64,000 bases of DNA from assembly GCA_029834535.1 (NCBI GenBank), contig JAQMWT010000005.1, positions 1 through 64,000 on the forward strand, read 5' to 3'. A program made the position numbers and the translations under genes. Under the pieces are notes generated by a model that saw only the letters and a program-made list of their open reading frames with translations, had not been told where the DNA came from and searched no databases. This DNA comes from Chrysophaeum taylorii. Lineage: Eukaryota > Sar > Pelagophyceae > Pelagomonadales > Pelagomonadaceae. Positions within the stretch are counted from its first letter, which is position 1; each line of letters begins with the position of its first letter. Below are positions 51,344-61,500 of the stretch, piece after piece.

Positions 51344-52645
51344 ATGGTCGACCGCCTCGTTGCTGTTTGGTGGTTGTTGACGCGCGTCGCCTCGGGCGGC
51401 GGCGGCGGCGCCGCGAATGCTGACTCTCGCGTCTCCGAGCGCATCCACGGCGACGCGATCTTCGACACGTCGTCCTTTATGGACGAGACGGAGCGACGGC
51501 GTTTGTTCGAGGAGCGGCACGGGCAGTGGCCTGACCCGCGATGGGTCGCCCGGGAATTGCCGACCTACACCGCCGCCATGGCTGCGCGGGAGAAGGCGGT
51601 GATGGCCTTGTCCGACTCGCAGGCACGGTGGGACGCCTGGATGTTCCTCGCGCAGGCGCGGTTGCTCGACAACTTTACGGCGACTCAGCGGGAAGTCGTC
51701 GCCGCCCCTCGGGACGTCTGGGAACGGCTTCATCGCGCCTTCCACGAGGCCCTCGCAAAGGCGCCGCAGCCCGAGGCATCGACGGGCTCGGGGGTCCACG
51801 GCCCCACGCGGCCCGACTTTTTGGCGCAGGAGGCCCTCAACTACCAAATCCTCGACGAGCTCCAGCCGTTTCACGAGGCGTGGTGCGGCTGCGAACTCGA
51901 GCCCACGTCGGTCTACGGCGTGCGCGTCTACCGCGAGGGATCGACCCTCGTCGATCACCTCGACGTCCCCGAAACCCACGTCATCTCGAGCATCCTCCAC
52001 ATCGACTCGGACCTTGACGCTCCGTTCCCTTTGGAAATCGAGGACGCGACCGGAACGTACGCGGCCGTCGACCTCAAACCGGGCCAGATGTGCTTTTACG
52101 AGTCGGCCAAGGCCTTTCACCGCCGCAGCATCCCGATGCGGGGCCGCTACTACGGCTCCTTGTTCCTCCATTACAGACCAAAGTCCTGGACTTTCACGAG
52201 AGAACAGGTGCGACTCGCGATACCCCCCTATTGGGGAGACGCCCTCCAGGACCCGCCGCAAAGAGAAGACCCTGTTGTCGTTGCCCCCCCAAAAGACGCG
52301 GCGACGGTCCTCTTCCGCTTGGAACCCGACGACGACGACGACGACGACGACGTTTTTCCAACCGCCGACTCGGCCGTCACGATTTCGTGGGTCGATCGCG
52401 ACGACGAGAACAAGGACGTGGCGATGAGCGTCCTCGACGTCTCCCGTCCCACATACGCCGCCAACACCTTCATCGGACACACGTGGCGCGCGACGACGAC
52501 GACGACGACGACTGGGGACTACTCCTCTTCTTCTTCTTCTTCTTTGGAGATCGCGCGCTGGACCGTGACTCGCGCGGACCACGCCTTCGTCGTTCGCGTT
52601 CCGCCGCGAAAGCAGCAGCAACCCGCGTGGGAGAAGGAACTGTGA
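51344..52645 (+). CDS. 2-oxoglutarate/Fe(II) oxygenase (prolyl-hydroxylase-like) fused to a VHL-like beta domain
   Basis: Single exon, 433 residues, with a hydrophobic start (MVDRLVAVWWLLTRVASG) that may be a signal peptide. Residues ~155-285 are a double-stranded beta helix: VYGVRVYREGSTLVDHLD gives the H-x-D iron ligands, SSILHIDSDL and FPLEIED follow, KPGQMCFYESAKAFHRR supplies the distal His, and RGRYYGSLFLHYRP closes it. The layout is that of prolyl 4-hydroxylase-type enzymes. After a linker with a run of Asp, residues ~315-420 read VLFRLEP, AVTISWVDRDD, VLDVSRPTYAANTFIGHTWR, matching the VHL beta domain (human VIFCNRSP, VWLNFDGE, SYRGHLWLF). In that match the hydroxyproline-pocket residues W88, H115 and W117 are kept, S111 is Thr, and Y98 is not obvious. 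Inferred: one protein that hydroxylates and then binds a proline target. Confidence 0.85.
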   Translation: MVDRLVAVWWLLTRVASGGGGGAANADSRVSERIHGDAIFDTSSFMDETERRRLFEERHGQWPDPRWVARELPTYTAAMAAREKAVMALSDSQARWDAWMFLAQARLLDNFTATQREVVAAPRDVWERLHRAFHEALAKAPQPEASTGSGVHGPTRPDFLAQEALNYQILDELQPFHEAWCGCELEPTSVYGVRVYREGSTLVDHLDVPETHVISSILHIDSDLDAPFPLEIEDATGTYAAVDLKPGQMCFYESAKAFHRRSIPMRGRYYGSLFLHYRPKSWTFTREQVRLAIPPYWGDALQDPPQREDPVVVAPPKDAATVLFRLEPDDDDDDDDVFPTADSAVTISWVDRDDENKDVAMSVLDVSRPTYAANTFIGHTWRATTTTTTTGDYSSSSSSSLEIARWTVTRADHAFVVRVPPRKQQQPAWEKEL

Positions 52646-52695
52646 TTGGGAGTGATATTATGCTTGGTGTTGTTTACCTTCCTTTCTCTAATGTT

Positions 52696-53730
52696 TTAGC
52701 GCGGGATTGCGGGCTCGACTTGCGGCAGGTCGACGACGACGACGACGGGCTCGTTTCTCTTAACGAGTTTGGCGTCGAATGCCCTCCGAATAAGCGGGGA
52801 GGCGGCGGCCTGCGCGCGGGCCGCCATGATGAGGTCGCGGACGCGGTCGATGTCGGGAGGCCTACCCCCGTTCCAAACCGCGTCGCCCTCGGGGATAAGG
52901 GACGAGTCGAAGGCGTGGAGGTGACCGATGGAGCGCGCGGCGGGGTCGGCGACGGGTTTGAGGTCGCGCGCGAGCGCGGGGGCGATGCAGGGCTTGCAGA
53001 AGGGCATGGCCCGCACCGTGACGTCGACCGCGACGTCGACGGGCGTGACCATGCTCTGAAAACCCGCGTCGAATTTGCAAGGACACGACGAGCACCTCGG
53101 CCGCCAAGCAAAAAAAGGGAAACTACAGGACGCGAGGACCGTTTCGATGAGGGCCGCGCGCGAGGCGAATTGATTAACGACGCGAAACCCGAGGCACGGC
53201 CAATTCGAGACGACGATGTTTACCCTGCCCGAACACGTCGCGTGCGAGTCCGGCGGTAGAAAGACTTCGAGGGCGGCCGCGAGCCCGTCGAGCGCGCCGA
53301 AGGTCCCGTAGCACGGTGTCGACTCGAAGAAGATTCGCAGGTAGGTCTCTAGATTGTTGGCGAGGACCTCGACCGGGTCGATGTCGAGGGCGAGCGCGAG
53401 CGCCGCGAGCGTTCCGGCAGATATAGAATAAATCGAGAGTCGATCGTCGATGACGTACGTCTCCTGGAGGTGTTTGACAACGCCGAGCCCGAACGAAAAG
53501 GCGAAGCCGCACCCCTCGAAGAAGATCGACGGCGACTGCGCGCCGATGCCCTCGGGCGCCGACGCGAGGACCCCGCACGACGCGAGACATCGCCGCCCCA
53601 GCATGCCGCACAATGCGGGGATAGCGAATCCGACGCACGTTGGCGGGCACATCACGCACCCGTAGACGCACCGACTCGCCGGACCCCATCGACTCCTCTG
53701 ACCCGTCAGCGACTCACCCGCGCGATCCAT
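52696..53730 (-). CDS. Patatin-like phospholipase/acyl hydrolase
   Basis: Single exon, 344 residues. PSIFFEGCGFAFSFGLGVVK is the glycine-rich oxyanion segment near residues 68-87; IYSISAGTLAAL carries the nucleophile (S-x-S-x-G in place of the usual G-x-S-x-G); FDAGFQSM contains the catalytic Asp of the dyad in a D-A-G form. Patatin-like enzymes cleave acyl groups from phospho- or galactolipids through a Ser-Asp dyad. The N-terminal ~65 residues are Cys-rich and hydrophobic (VYGCVMCPPTCVGF, LCGMLGRRCLASCG), perhaps for membrane attachment or acylation. More Cys pairs lie at RPRCSSCPCKFD and FCKPC. The deviating first Gly of the nucleophile elbow may alter activity but does occur in patatins. 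Confidence 0.85.
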   Translation of the reverse strand: MDRAGESLTGQRSRWGPASRCVYGCVMCPPTCVGFAIPALCGMLGRRCLASCGVLASAPEGIGAQSPSIFFEGCGFAFSFGLGVVKHLQETYVIDDRLSIYSISAGTLAALALALDIDPVEVLANNLETYLRIFFESTPCYGTFGALDGLAAALEVFLPPDSHATCSGRVNIVVSNWPCLGFRVVNQFASRAALIETVLASCSFPFFAWRPRCSSCPCKFDAGFQSMVTPVDVAVDVTVRAMPFCKPCIAPALARDLKPVADPAARSIGHLHAFDSSLIPEGDAVWNGGRPPDIDRVRDLIMAARAQAAASPLIRRAFDAKLVKRNEPVVVVVDLPQVEPAIPR

Positions 53731-53897
53731 CGCAATAGAAGAGGATTAATAAACTCCACAACACCAGTGCTGGCGGCGCCGCTTGAAAGATATTATGAGA
53801 TTCGGTCTCCGAACGCGGCAATGCGCGCCACCTTATCATTTACATTAATGACGATTTGGCGGCGGCGGCGGCGCAGGCGGCGAGATGGGGCAGTCAA

Positions 53898-54494
53898 CTA
53901 ATCACTAAACGGCAGGGCGGTTTCGCGGACTTGCACGGCGAGGAGGCCCGCCTCCTCCCAGTTGTCGGGCGAGTCGTTGGGGGATTCGAAGATGCGTAGG
54001 CGGTCGTCAATGTAGCGCACACGCACCAAGCCAGGGCCTTTGATGCCGAGGTCGAATCGGCGACCAAAGACGAGGATCCCGCCGCTTTGGATGTCGACGG
54101 GGATGTCGACGGGGCACGAGGAGACCACCACCTCCGGGAGCGAAAAGGTCCCCTCGGCCTGAAAGGCGAGGGCGCCGCCGAGAAGCTCGCCGTAGTTTTC
54201 GACTCGAGAGGCATCGGGGTCGTAGGTCTGGCCGACGCGGTTCCGAAGAAGGCCGCCAAGGAGCTGGGCGTTCCGGGCCCAGCGCGGGGTCGGGCCCCGC
54301 GTCAGGAGCGAGAGCCAGAGGCCGCCGCCGAGGTTGTTCGCGTCGAAGGCGCGGGGCTGCGAAACGAGTTCGTCGATCAGATCCGAGGCGCGAGCCTCAT
54401 CGATGGCGGCGCCCTTCCACTTGTCGGCGAGGAGCGCAAACAGAGAGTCGGCTTCCTTGACACTCGCCGCTGTTAAGGCAAGGAAGGCGAACAT
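53898..54494 (-). CDS. PAP/fibrillin-family plastid lipid-associated protein (probable)
   Basis: 198 residues with a short hydrophobic N-terminus (MFAFLALTAASV). The body, IDELVSQPRAFDANNLGGGL, WLSLLTRGPTPRW, GGLLRNRVGQTYD, VENYGELLGGALAF and a closing VRVRYIDDRLRIFESPN, follows the PAP/fibrillin pattern: a lipocalin-like beta barrel ending in a YLD..LRI strand. These proteins associate with plastoglobules and thylakoids and bind lipids. The targeting signal is shorter than in the other plastid candidates here, so a short 5' exon may be missing. Family assignment is from pattern only. It shares a 73-nt divergent spacer with the ankyrin/RING gene. Confidence 0.6.
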   Translation of the reverse strand: MFAFLALTAASVKEADSLFALLADKWKGAAIDEARASDLIDELVSQPRAFDANNLGGGLWLSLLTRGPTPRWARNAQLLGGLLRNRVGQTYDPDASRVENYGELLGGALAFQAEGTFSLPEVVVSSCPVDIPVDIQSGGILVFGRRFDLGIKGPGLVRVRYIDDRLRIFESPNDSPDNWEEAGLLAVQVRETALPFSD

Positions 54495-54567
54495 GAATTT
54501 CTAAGGCAAAACTACACCGTCGGGGCGCGCTCGCGGTTATTGTCTGTCGGTCGATCGTATCAGATAT
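54495..54567. promoter_or_regulatory. 73-nt divergent spacer
   Basis: It separates the start codons of the PAP/fibrillin-like gene (minus) and the ankyrin/RING gene (plus). It contains tcggtcgatcgtatc. No known element is recognised. Confidence 0.45.
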
Positions 54568-57480
54568 ATGATGCGAGGACATCATCATCAGTGCGGTCCT
54601 CCCTCGCGACGCCATCACCGGCAGTGGTGGTCGTGGCAGCGACTGAGCCGCGGGTTGACGCCGCGGGTTGTCGTGGTCGCGGCGGTGTGCGTGTGCGCGC
54701 TTCGCGCCGCGGCCGCCGGGACCAGCGCGGGCGAACGCAGGAGCCGCCGCGGCGTGAAGATAACGTTCGGGTCCGGCTCGCGCGAGGAGGCGATGGCGGG
54801 ATGGCAGCCGTTGCACGTTGCCGCGCGGAACGGTTACGGTCGCGTCGTCGACCGGCTCGCGAAGACGACGGACGTAAACTCGGCGACGCCGGCCGGCGAC
54901 ACGGCGCTGCACGTTGCGGCGCGGTACGGCATGGGGGACGTGGCGCGGCAACTCGCTTTGGGCCACCACGCCGACCTCCAGAGCCGGAACCGCGAGGGCC
55001 TGACGCCCGTCGTCGTCGCGGCCCTCGCGGGACACGCGAACGTCGTCGAAGCGCTCGCGGACGCGTCGAGATTAGGGGACCTCGACAGCGTCGCGTACGT
55101 GGCCGCCGAGGCCGGGCAGGCCTCGGTGATTCGAAGTCTCGCGCGCGCGGGCGCGAACTTGTCGCGCGTCCAGCCCAACGGCTGGACGGCCGCGAGCGCC
55201 GCCGCCTCGAACGGTCACGCGGCCGTCGTTGCCGAACTCGGCCGCGCGGGCGCGACCCTAAGCGGGCCCTCCTCCTCCGACGTTTCGGGGGAGAGCGGGT
55301 TCGGGAACCCGGCCTGGCTCGCGGCTTTGAACAACTACCACGACGTCATCGATGCCCTTGCGGCCTTCGTCGACCTCAACGCCATCAGCCATCCTCAGAA
55401 CGGCTGGACGCCGACCCACCTCGCGGTCGAGAAGGGACACCTCGAGACGATCAAGGCCCTCGCGCGCCACGGCGTCGACCTCAACCGCGCGACCCACGAC
55501 TCGTATGCCCCCGCGCACCGCGCCGCCTACCTCGGCCGCGCCGACGTCCTCGCCGTCTTGCTCGACGCCGGCGTCGACCCCGACCGCCGCACGAGCGACG
55601 GCGCGACCCCGACCTTTGTCGCCGCGCAGCACGACTGGCCAGAGATCATCGCCTTGCTGGCGGCGCGCGGGGCCGACATCAACCTGCCCAAAAACGACGG
55701 CGCGACGCCGGCCTCGGTCGCCGCGCAGGCCGGCCACGCCGACGTCGTATCGGTCCTCGCCGCCGTCGACGCCGAGCTCGACGAGCCCGCCGACGGCACC
55801 TACGCGCCCGTCCACCTCGCCGCCTACTTTGGCCGCGCCCACGTCGTCGACGCCATGGCCGCCGTGGGGGTCGACCTCAACAAGGCCACGCGCGACGGCT
55901 GGACCCCCGCCCACGTTGCCGCCCAGCGCGGTCACGCCAACGTCGTCGCCGCTCTCGCACGCTCGGGCGCCGACCTCTCCAGAGGCGCCAACGGCGGCAC
56001 GACTCCCGTCTACATGGCCGCTCAGTTCGGCCACGTCGACGTCATCATGCGCCTTGCCGAGGCGGGCGTCGACCTCGACGCCAAAGACCACTCGGGCTGG
56101 ACCCCCCAGCAGTTTGCCAAGCGCAAAGGCATGCGCCACGTCCTCGACGCCCTCGCCCGAGGCAGAGCCCTGCAACGCGACGACGCGTTTAAGACGGGCG
56201 ACCGCCGCGCTCTCAACCGATCGACGCCGATCGACCACCTCTCGAACAACGCAACCATCCCCGCACAACAACAACCACCGTCATCGAAAGCGACAGCGTC
56301 GTCTTCTCTCGACGACGACGACGGCGACGACGCCGCCTTCGGCAGCCGCCGCCGACGAGACCTACGGTGCGAGGAGCTCGCGTCGGTCGACGTGGACCAC
56401 GACAACAATAATTTTCTGGTGGGCGCGAACCACCCCGCGGCCAACGTCCGAGGAGGCGAGCGGCGCTGGGCACAGTTCGGGTGCCTCGGTGTGCTCTTCG
56501 CCATCCTGAGCGTCGCTGTCTACGATCTTCTGACCCGACAGTACTGCGGGCACGCGGACGCCGCCGCTCCGGACGAATCCCCTCGAGGAGGCGGCGGCGG
56601 CGGCGGCGGCGAACAAGAGGACGCGGAGCGGATCCTGCTCGTGCCCGCGGCGACCCAGACAGGCGACTCGCCGGTACCTACCGCCCGGCGTAAGCCGAAC
56701 CACGTCGCGTCGAAACGGCCCGGCAAGGCCGCAGATCAGGACGACTCGCGCGCTGCTGCGATGATCTCGCTGCAGGCGACCAAGTGCGACGAGCTTGCGG
56801 CGGTTGTCGATATGCTGCGCCGGGACCGCGTCTCCGAGGAGACCAAGTTCCGAGCCGAGGCGGACAAATGGCGCGCGCTGACAGACGAGACGCGACGCGA
56901 GCTCGCCGACGAACGCGAAAGGCACGCGGCCGTGCTCCGGGGCCTGCAGTCAGAAGTGGCGGCGGCCGAGGCTGCGGCTCGAACAGCCCAATCGAGGGCC
57001 AACGAGGCCGAGGAACGCGCGTCCGAGTGCGAGCACAAGGCCCTCGACCTGAGGACCGCCCACGAGACGGAACGCGACCGACTCGCCCGAGCCCTCGATC
57101 AAACCAAGCTCCGAGTGGAACAACTTTTGCACGACCAGGCGCGAGCCCGCGGCGCGACGGCCGACATGCTCTGCGAGATTGATGTGTCCCGACTGCCCGA
57201 GGAGACGCTCGCCAAGGTCGAGTCCAAGCTCCCGGGCCTCCAACTCTCGGTCACCCGAGAGATTCTTCGCCGAGAGATGCGCAAAAGTCAGGCGGGCAAC
57301 CAACACTCTCCTGACGCCTCCGATCTTGCCTCGGAGTGCATTGTCTGCCTGGCGGGCGCGAGAGAGGTTGCGTTCGGCTGTGGCCATCTCTGCGTGTGCA
57401 ACGATTGTGCCTACACCGTCGAAGCTTGCCCCGTCTGTCGCGAGGTCATCTCCGAGCGACGCCGAATATTCAGCAGTTGA
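54568..57480 (+). CDS. Ankyrin-repeat, transmembrane, coiled-coil and RING-finger protein
   Basis: Single exon, 970 residues. Residues ~30-50 (TPRVVVVAAVCVCALRAAAAG) form a signal-like hydrophobic segment. About 13-14 ankyrin repeats cover ~78-540 (repeating GWTPAHVAAQRGHANVVAAL, ADLSR.. and similar). After an acidic linker comes a second hydrophobic helix (CLGVLFAILSVAVYDLL, ~640-657), a Gly-rich run, a coiled coil (~730-850, e.g. DETRRELADERERHAAVL) and a C-terminal C3HC4 RING (CIVCLAGAREVAFGCGHLC, CNDCAYTVEACPVC) ending REVISERRRIFSS, as in IAP/MUL1-type E3 ligases. Likely a membrane-anchored ubiquitin ligase. If both hydrophobic segments are real, the ankyrin repeats would lie in the lumen or outside and the RING in the cytosol, which is unusual. 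Confidence 0.88.
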   Translation: MMRGHHHQCGPPSRRHHRQWWSWQRLSRGLTPRVVVVAAVCVCALRAAAAGTSAGERRSRRGVKITFGSGSREEAMAGWQPLHVAARNGYGRVVDRLAKTTDVNSATPAGDTALHVAARYGMGDVARQLALGHHADLQSRNREGLTPVVVAALAGHANVVEALADASRLGDLDSVAYVAAEAGQASVIRSLARAGANLSRVQPNGWTAASAAASNGHAAVVAELGRAGATLSGPSSSDVSGESGFGNPAWLAALNNYHDVIDALAAFVDLNAISHPQNGWTPTHLAVEKGHLETIKALARHGVDLNRATHDSYAPAHRAAYLGRADVLAVLLDAGVDPDRRTSDGATPTFVAAQHDWPEIIALLAARGADINLPKNDGATPASVAAQAGHADVVSVLAAVDAELDEPADGTYAPVHLAAYFGRAHVVDAMAAVGVDLNKATRDGWTPAHVAAQRGHANVVAALARSGADLSRGANGGTTPVYMAAQFGHVDVIMRLAEAGVDLDAKDHSGWTPQQFAKRKGMRHVLDALARGRALQRDDAFKTGDRRALNRSTPIDHLSNNATIPAQQQPPSSKATASSSLDDDDGDDAAFGSRRRRDLRCEELASVDVDHDNNNFLVGANHPAANVRGGERRWAQFGCLGVLFAILSVAVYDLLTRQYCGHADAAAPDESPRGGGGGGGGEQEDAERILLVPAATQTGDSPVPTARRKPNHVASKRPGKAADQDDSRAAAMISLQATKCDELAAVVDMLRRDRVSEETKFRAEADKWRALTDETRRELADERERHAAVLRGLQSEVAAAEAAARTAQSRANEAEERASECEHKALDLRTAHETERDRLARALDQTKLRVEQLLHDQARARGATADMLCEIDVSRLPEETLAKVESKLPGLQLSVTREILRREMRKSQAGNQHSPDASDLASECIVCLAGAREVAFGCGHLCVCNDCAYTVEACPVCREVISERRRIFSS

Positions 57481-58515
57481 CGATGGGTTTTCGTTCTGAT
57501 AAATTTATTCATGTGCTCCCAAGCCTTACACTTTTGTGCGTGTCCACCCACCCACCGAACGACCGTTCGTGGTGGCGGGGTGGGTTGCTAATAACAAGTT
57601 TATCTGGCAGCAGCAGAACGCAATACCTACACTAGTGGTTCCTTCTTATGACCACGCCCTAGATTTCGACCATCTTCGGGGTGAACTCTCCGCTGCGAGG
57701 CTCTCGGCGACCCCAAAGCACTACCAGCCCGCAGACAACGAACGATCCCCACTTTCCCCGACAGCCGGGCCCTCCCCACATCTTGCTCCCCAAGCCCCGG
57801 CCGCCTATTCGTGCGTCCCCGCCCGCGGGAGGGAGGGAGGGATCTCAGCGTTGATTATATAGACCACCACGCGGAGGAATCGGTGCGCAAGTAGCCCAAA
57901 TGTCGGGATATATAATAATTCGGCCGTCGGTAACCCTTTTTCCAAGTTCCATCTACGCCCGTCAGGCACATCCTTCATGCCCCCACACAACGCACCGAAT
58001 CTTTCGAGCACCCACAAGCACCCTTCCTCTTATCAGTCGACATTTAAGACCCGTTTTTGGAAACGCACGCGGAGGCCATTTTTCTTCTTCGCCGCGCGGC
58101 GAAATGGGGGGTTCGGGGATATAATGGGGCGTTCGGGCGGGAAGCCCCCCGAGGGTAGATTTTAACTTGAGTAAACTAGGATTTCGGAAGCTGCATTCAT
58201 TTCAACCCCGATTCCAGCCCTACCACCATCACACCACCGGGCCGGCCTAGAAAGACGCGGCGATATACTTATATCTATCTATGGAGTGAGGTCGGCTGAG
58301 ATAATATTTTAAAATCGCGGGGAAACAAACACGAAACGAACCGAAGTAAAGACCTCGCCTGCCTTCTTCTTCGGCCTGCGGCGGCGGCGTCATCAGTCGT
58401 ACCGCGTGATACTTGCACTGTTCAGACGACACAGTGAGGGAGCGTGCGTCCGCGCACGACGTGGAAGAGCTCTGAGGTTGATGAGGCGGAAAAGACGGGC
58501 TTTTCCACGTTCGGG
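57481..58515. other. 1-kb spacer, no gene seen
   Basis: Between the RING gene and the convergent end of the myosin gene. Only short frames occur. It contains the small element at 57967-58050, a tatatctatctatgg stretch near 58266 and the near-motif gagtaaacta at 58169. Confidence 0.5.
57967..58050. repeat. Short element also found inside a dispersed repeat copy
   Basis: cacatccttcatgc ... cctcttatcagtcgacattt matches the ends of the segment inserted at 41795-41852. The middle differs in length (about 84 against 57 bp). Confidence 0.5.
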
Positions 58516-61500
58516 CTAATAAGAGAGTTGGTAGGAAAATCTAGTCTCAGGTTTCGCCGTCGGAGTTCTCGTCACGATAAAAGCCACACGACATGAGTCC
58601 AAGGAGGGAGGAGGGCCCGCCCTTGTTGGCGATAGCGGAGGCACCGCGCGGGGGATAGGGGCGATTGGGTCGCTGCGGCGCCGTGTCATCGAGCTTTCGC
58701 TGCATGTCCTCGAGGCGAGCATACGCGGCGTCGAGCTGATCCCGAAGTTGATGCGGCCTACATATATCGTCAAACCGGTGCACGAAAAAAAAAACACTCG
58801 CGTGAACGGCGCGACATCGATCGCGGCGAGCGCTCGTAGGCATCCCGAAGAGCGTTCCATCTTGAGGAGCGTCTCGGCGAGGGCGGCGGCGTAGGGTGCG
58901 TGGCGAACGGCGGGGGACTCGGGGGAATCGGCGTCGTGGTCCTCCGCGACGGTCGTCTCCGGGGGGGCGTGGCGAAGGCCCGCGAGCTGGGCGGTCGCGG
59001 CGTCGAGGGCGGCGATGTCCGCGGCGAATCGCGAGGCGAGCGCGGCGGGGTCGACGCGCGCGCTGAAGCGCCTATCTCGGTGAGTTCGCGCCGCGCCGCG
59101 CCCGTCGTAGTCGACGGCGTGACCGTTTCTCCCGCCGCCAAAATCCGAGATGCCTAGGGCTTCGCCGAGCGACTCGGCCGACGGTCCGTCGTCCGGGTCG
59201 TCCGCGCTCGCGAATTCGGGAACCGGGTCCTCGCCGAGTTCGCATAGCATGCGCCACTGGGCCATCCACCCGCCGCAAATCAGCCGTCGAAGCGCAGCGA
59301 TCTCTGCCTTGAGCACGCCGATCCGCCGCTGCGTTCGCCGACGAGCCGGCGAAGATTCCGTCTTCTCGGGGGACTCGTCGTCGTCCTCTATGCCGGCCTC
59401 CTCGTCGAATTCGACCGTTGCTGCCTCGGTCGTCACCACCGGCTGACCGAACGGCTCGAACTCATCTGGGTCGCTGTCGTAGTCCTCCTCCTCCACCGCC
59501 GACGTTCCCGTCTTCAAAGCAGGGATTGCCGCGGGCTCCGTCGCGCTCCTCGTGCCGTCGGCTCTTCTGCTCGACACCAGCGCTGCTGTCGAAGAGATTG
59601 TTGTTGCCGCGGGCTCCGTCGCGCTCCTCGTGCCGTCGGCTCTTCTGCTCGACACCAGCGCTGCTGTCGAAGAGATTGTTGTTGCCGCGGGCTCCGTCGC
59701 GCTCCTCGTGCCGTCGGCTCTTCTGCTCGACACCAGCGCCGCTGTCGAAGAGATTGTTGTTGCCGAGGGCTCCGTCGCGCTCCTCGTGCCGTCGGCTCTT
59801 CTGCTCGACACCAGCGCCGCTGTCGAAGAGATCGTTGTTGCCGCGCTGCTGCTCGTCGCCACAGCGGCTGGTGTCTCCTCTCGGAAGGCTTCCTCCTGCT
59901 GCTGCTGCTGGTTGGCGCTTTGTTGTTGTTGTTGTTGTTGTGGTTGTTGCGGTGCCCCGCCGCGCTCCGGAACAGCTGTTGGCGAGAACTCGCGCTGCGC
60001 GAGGCCGGTCCCTGGTGGCGGCGGCGGCGGATTCGTATTCGGGGGCAATGGCGCTGGCTTGACGTTCGTGGAGACAGGAGGCGATGGCCTGAATTTTGCG
60101 GAAAAAGGCGGGCTCGTCGGAGGGGGGGGCGGCGGGGCGCGCGGCGGCGACGCGCCAGTCGCGCGCGGCGGCGACGCGCGCGGCGGCGATGCGCCCGTCG
60201 ATCTGTCAGCCGTGGTAACTGAACGTTGCGCAAGCTGACGCTGAGCCTCGGTTCGCGTTGCCGACCGCTGATGCTCAGCTCGCGTGGCGGCGAGTTCAGC
60301 ATCCTTCTTTTCCAGGAGGTGTCGGTAGTTGCGATCCGACGCGGCAGCCACCTCGAGCTGCTTCTTGCTGACGACGAGAAGAGACTCGGCGGCATCGGCG
60401 GCCAGGCGCGCCATCTCGGCCTCTTTGCGCCTGAGGGCGCGTTGGTGCTCGATGTCGCGTCGCGCCACATCGAGCGAGTTCCTCGCGGCCGCCTCGGTCG
60501 CCTCGCGCTTCTCAGCTCCCGCCGCGGCGATAGCCGCGGCGAGCGCGGACAGCGCGGCGTTGCGCTCGCTCAGCGCTTCCTCGCGCGTCCCTCGCAACTC
60601 CACGAGCTCTGCCACGACCCGTTTGACCTCGGCCTCGAGCTCGAGGTTGCGCTCGCTGACCACACCGTCAACCCCGACGCCGCGTCGCGTCTCGGCAAGC
60701 TCTGCTCTGCGACGCGCTTCGACGAGGTCTGCTCTTCGGCGCGAATCGAGGAGGTCCGCTCTGAGGCGCTTCACCTCGGCCTCGAGCGCGTTGTGGTGCT
60801 CGTTTACGGCGCTGTCGAGCGCATCGCTGTGCCCACCTCGAGCTTCGTCGAGCTCCGCCCTCAAGCGTTTCACCGCAGCCTCGAGCGTCGCGTTGCGCTC
60901 TTTCACGGCGTCATCGACCGCGTCGCGCGCGGCTTCAAGGGCCTCGTCGAGTTCGGTCGTCAGGCGATTTACCGTCGCCTCGAGCACGGCGACGCGCTCG
61001 CTGCTACCCTCGGCGGCCGCAGCAGTATTGCTTCCTCCTCTCGCCTCCTCGAGCTCGGCTGTTCGGCGGTCGACCTTCGCCTCGAGCGTCACGGCGTTGC
61101 GCTCGTTGACTCCGTCGCCGTCCAGACGACCCGCCCGCGCCTCTTCGAGCTCGGCTGTTAGACGGTTCACCTTGGCCTCGAGCACGGCGTTGCGTTCGTC
61201 GACTCCATCGACAACCAGACGAACCAAACGCGCCTCCTCGAGCTCAGCGGTCAGGCGGTCGACCGTCGCCTCGAGCACGGCGTTCCGTTCGTTGACTCCA
61301 TCGCCGTCCACACGACCCGCCCGCGCCTCTTCGAGCTCGGCTGTTAGATCGTTTACCGTGGCCTCGAGCGCGGCGTTGCGTTCGTCGACTCCATCGACGC
61401 CGACCAGACGACTCAAACGCGCCTCCTCGAGCTCTGCTCTTAGGCGGTTCACCGTGGCCTCGAGCACGACGTTGTCTCCTTCGGCGGCTCCCGACCGTGC

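Noticed and set aside
50285-52621. 778-codon minus-strand frame across the sulfatase and oxygenase genes
   Set aside because: It lies antisense to the oxygenase-VHL gene and in another frame of the sulfatase. It has no motif of its own.
54540-56192. 550-codon Arg-rich plus-strand frame
   Set aside because: Alternative frame of the ankyrin-repeat gene, whose frame shows regular repeats.
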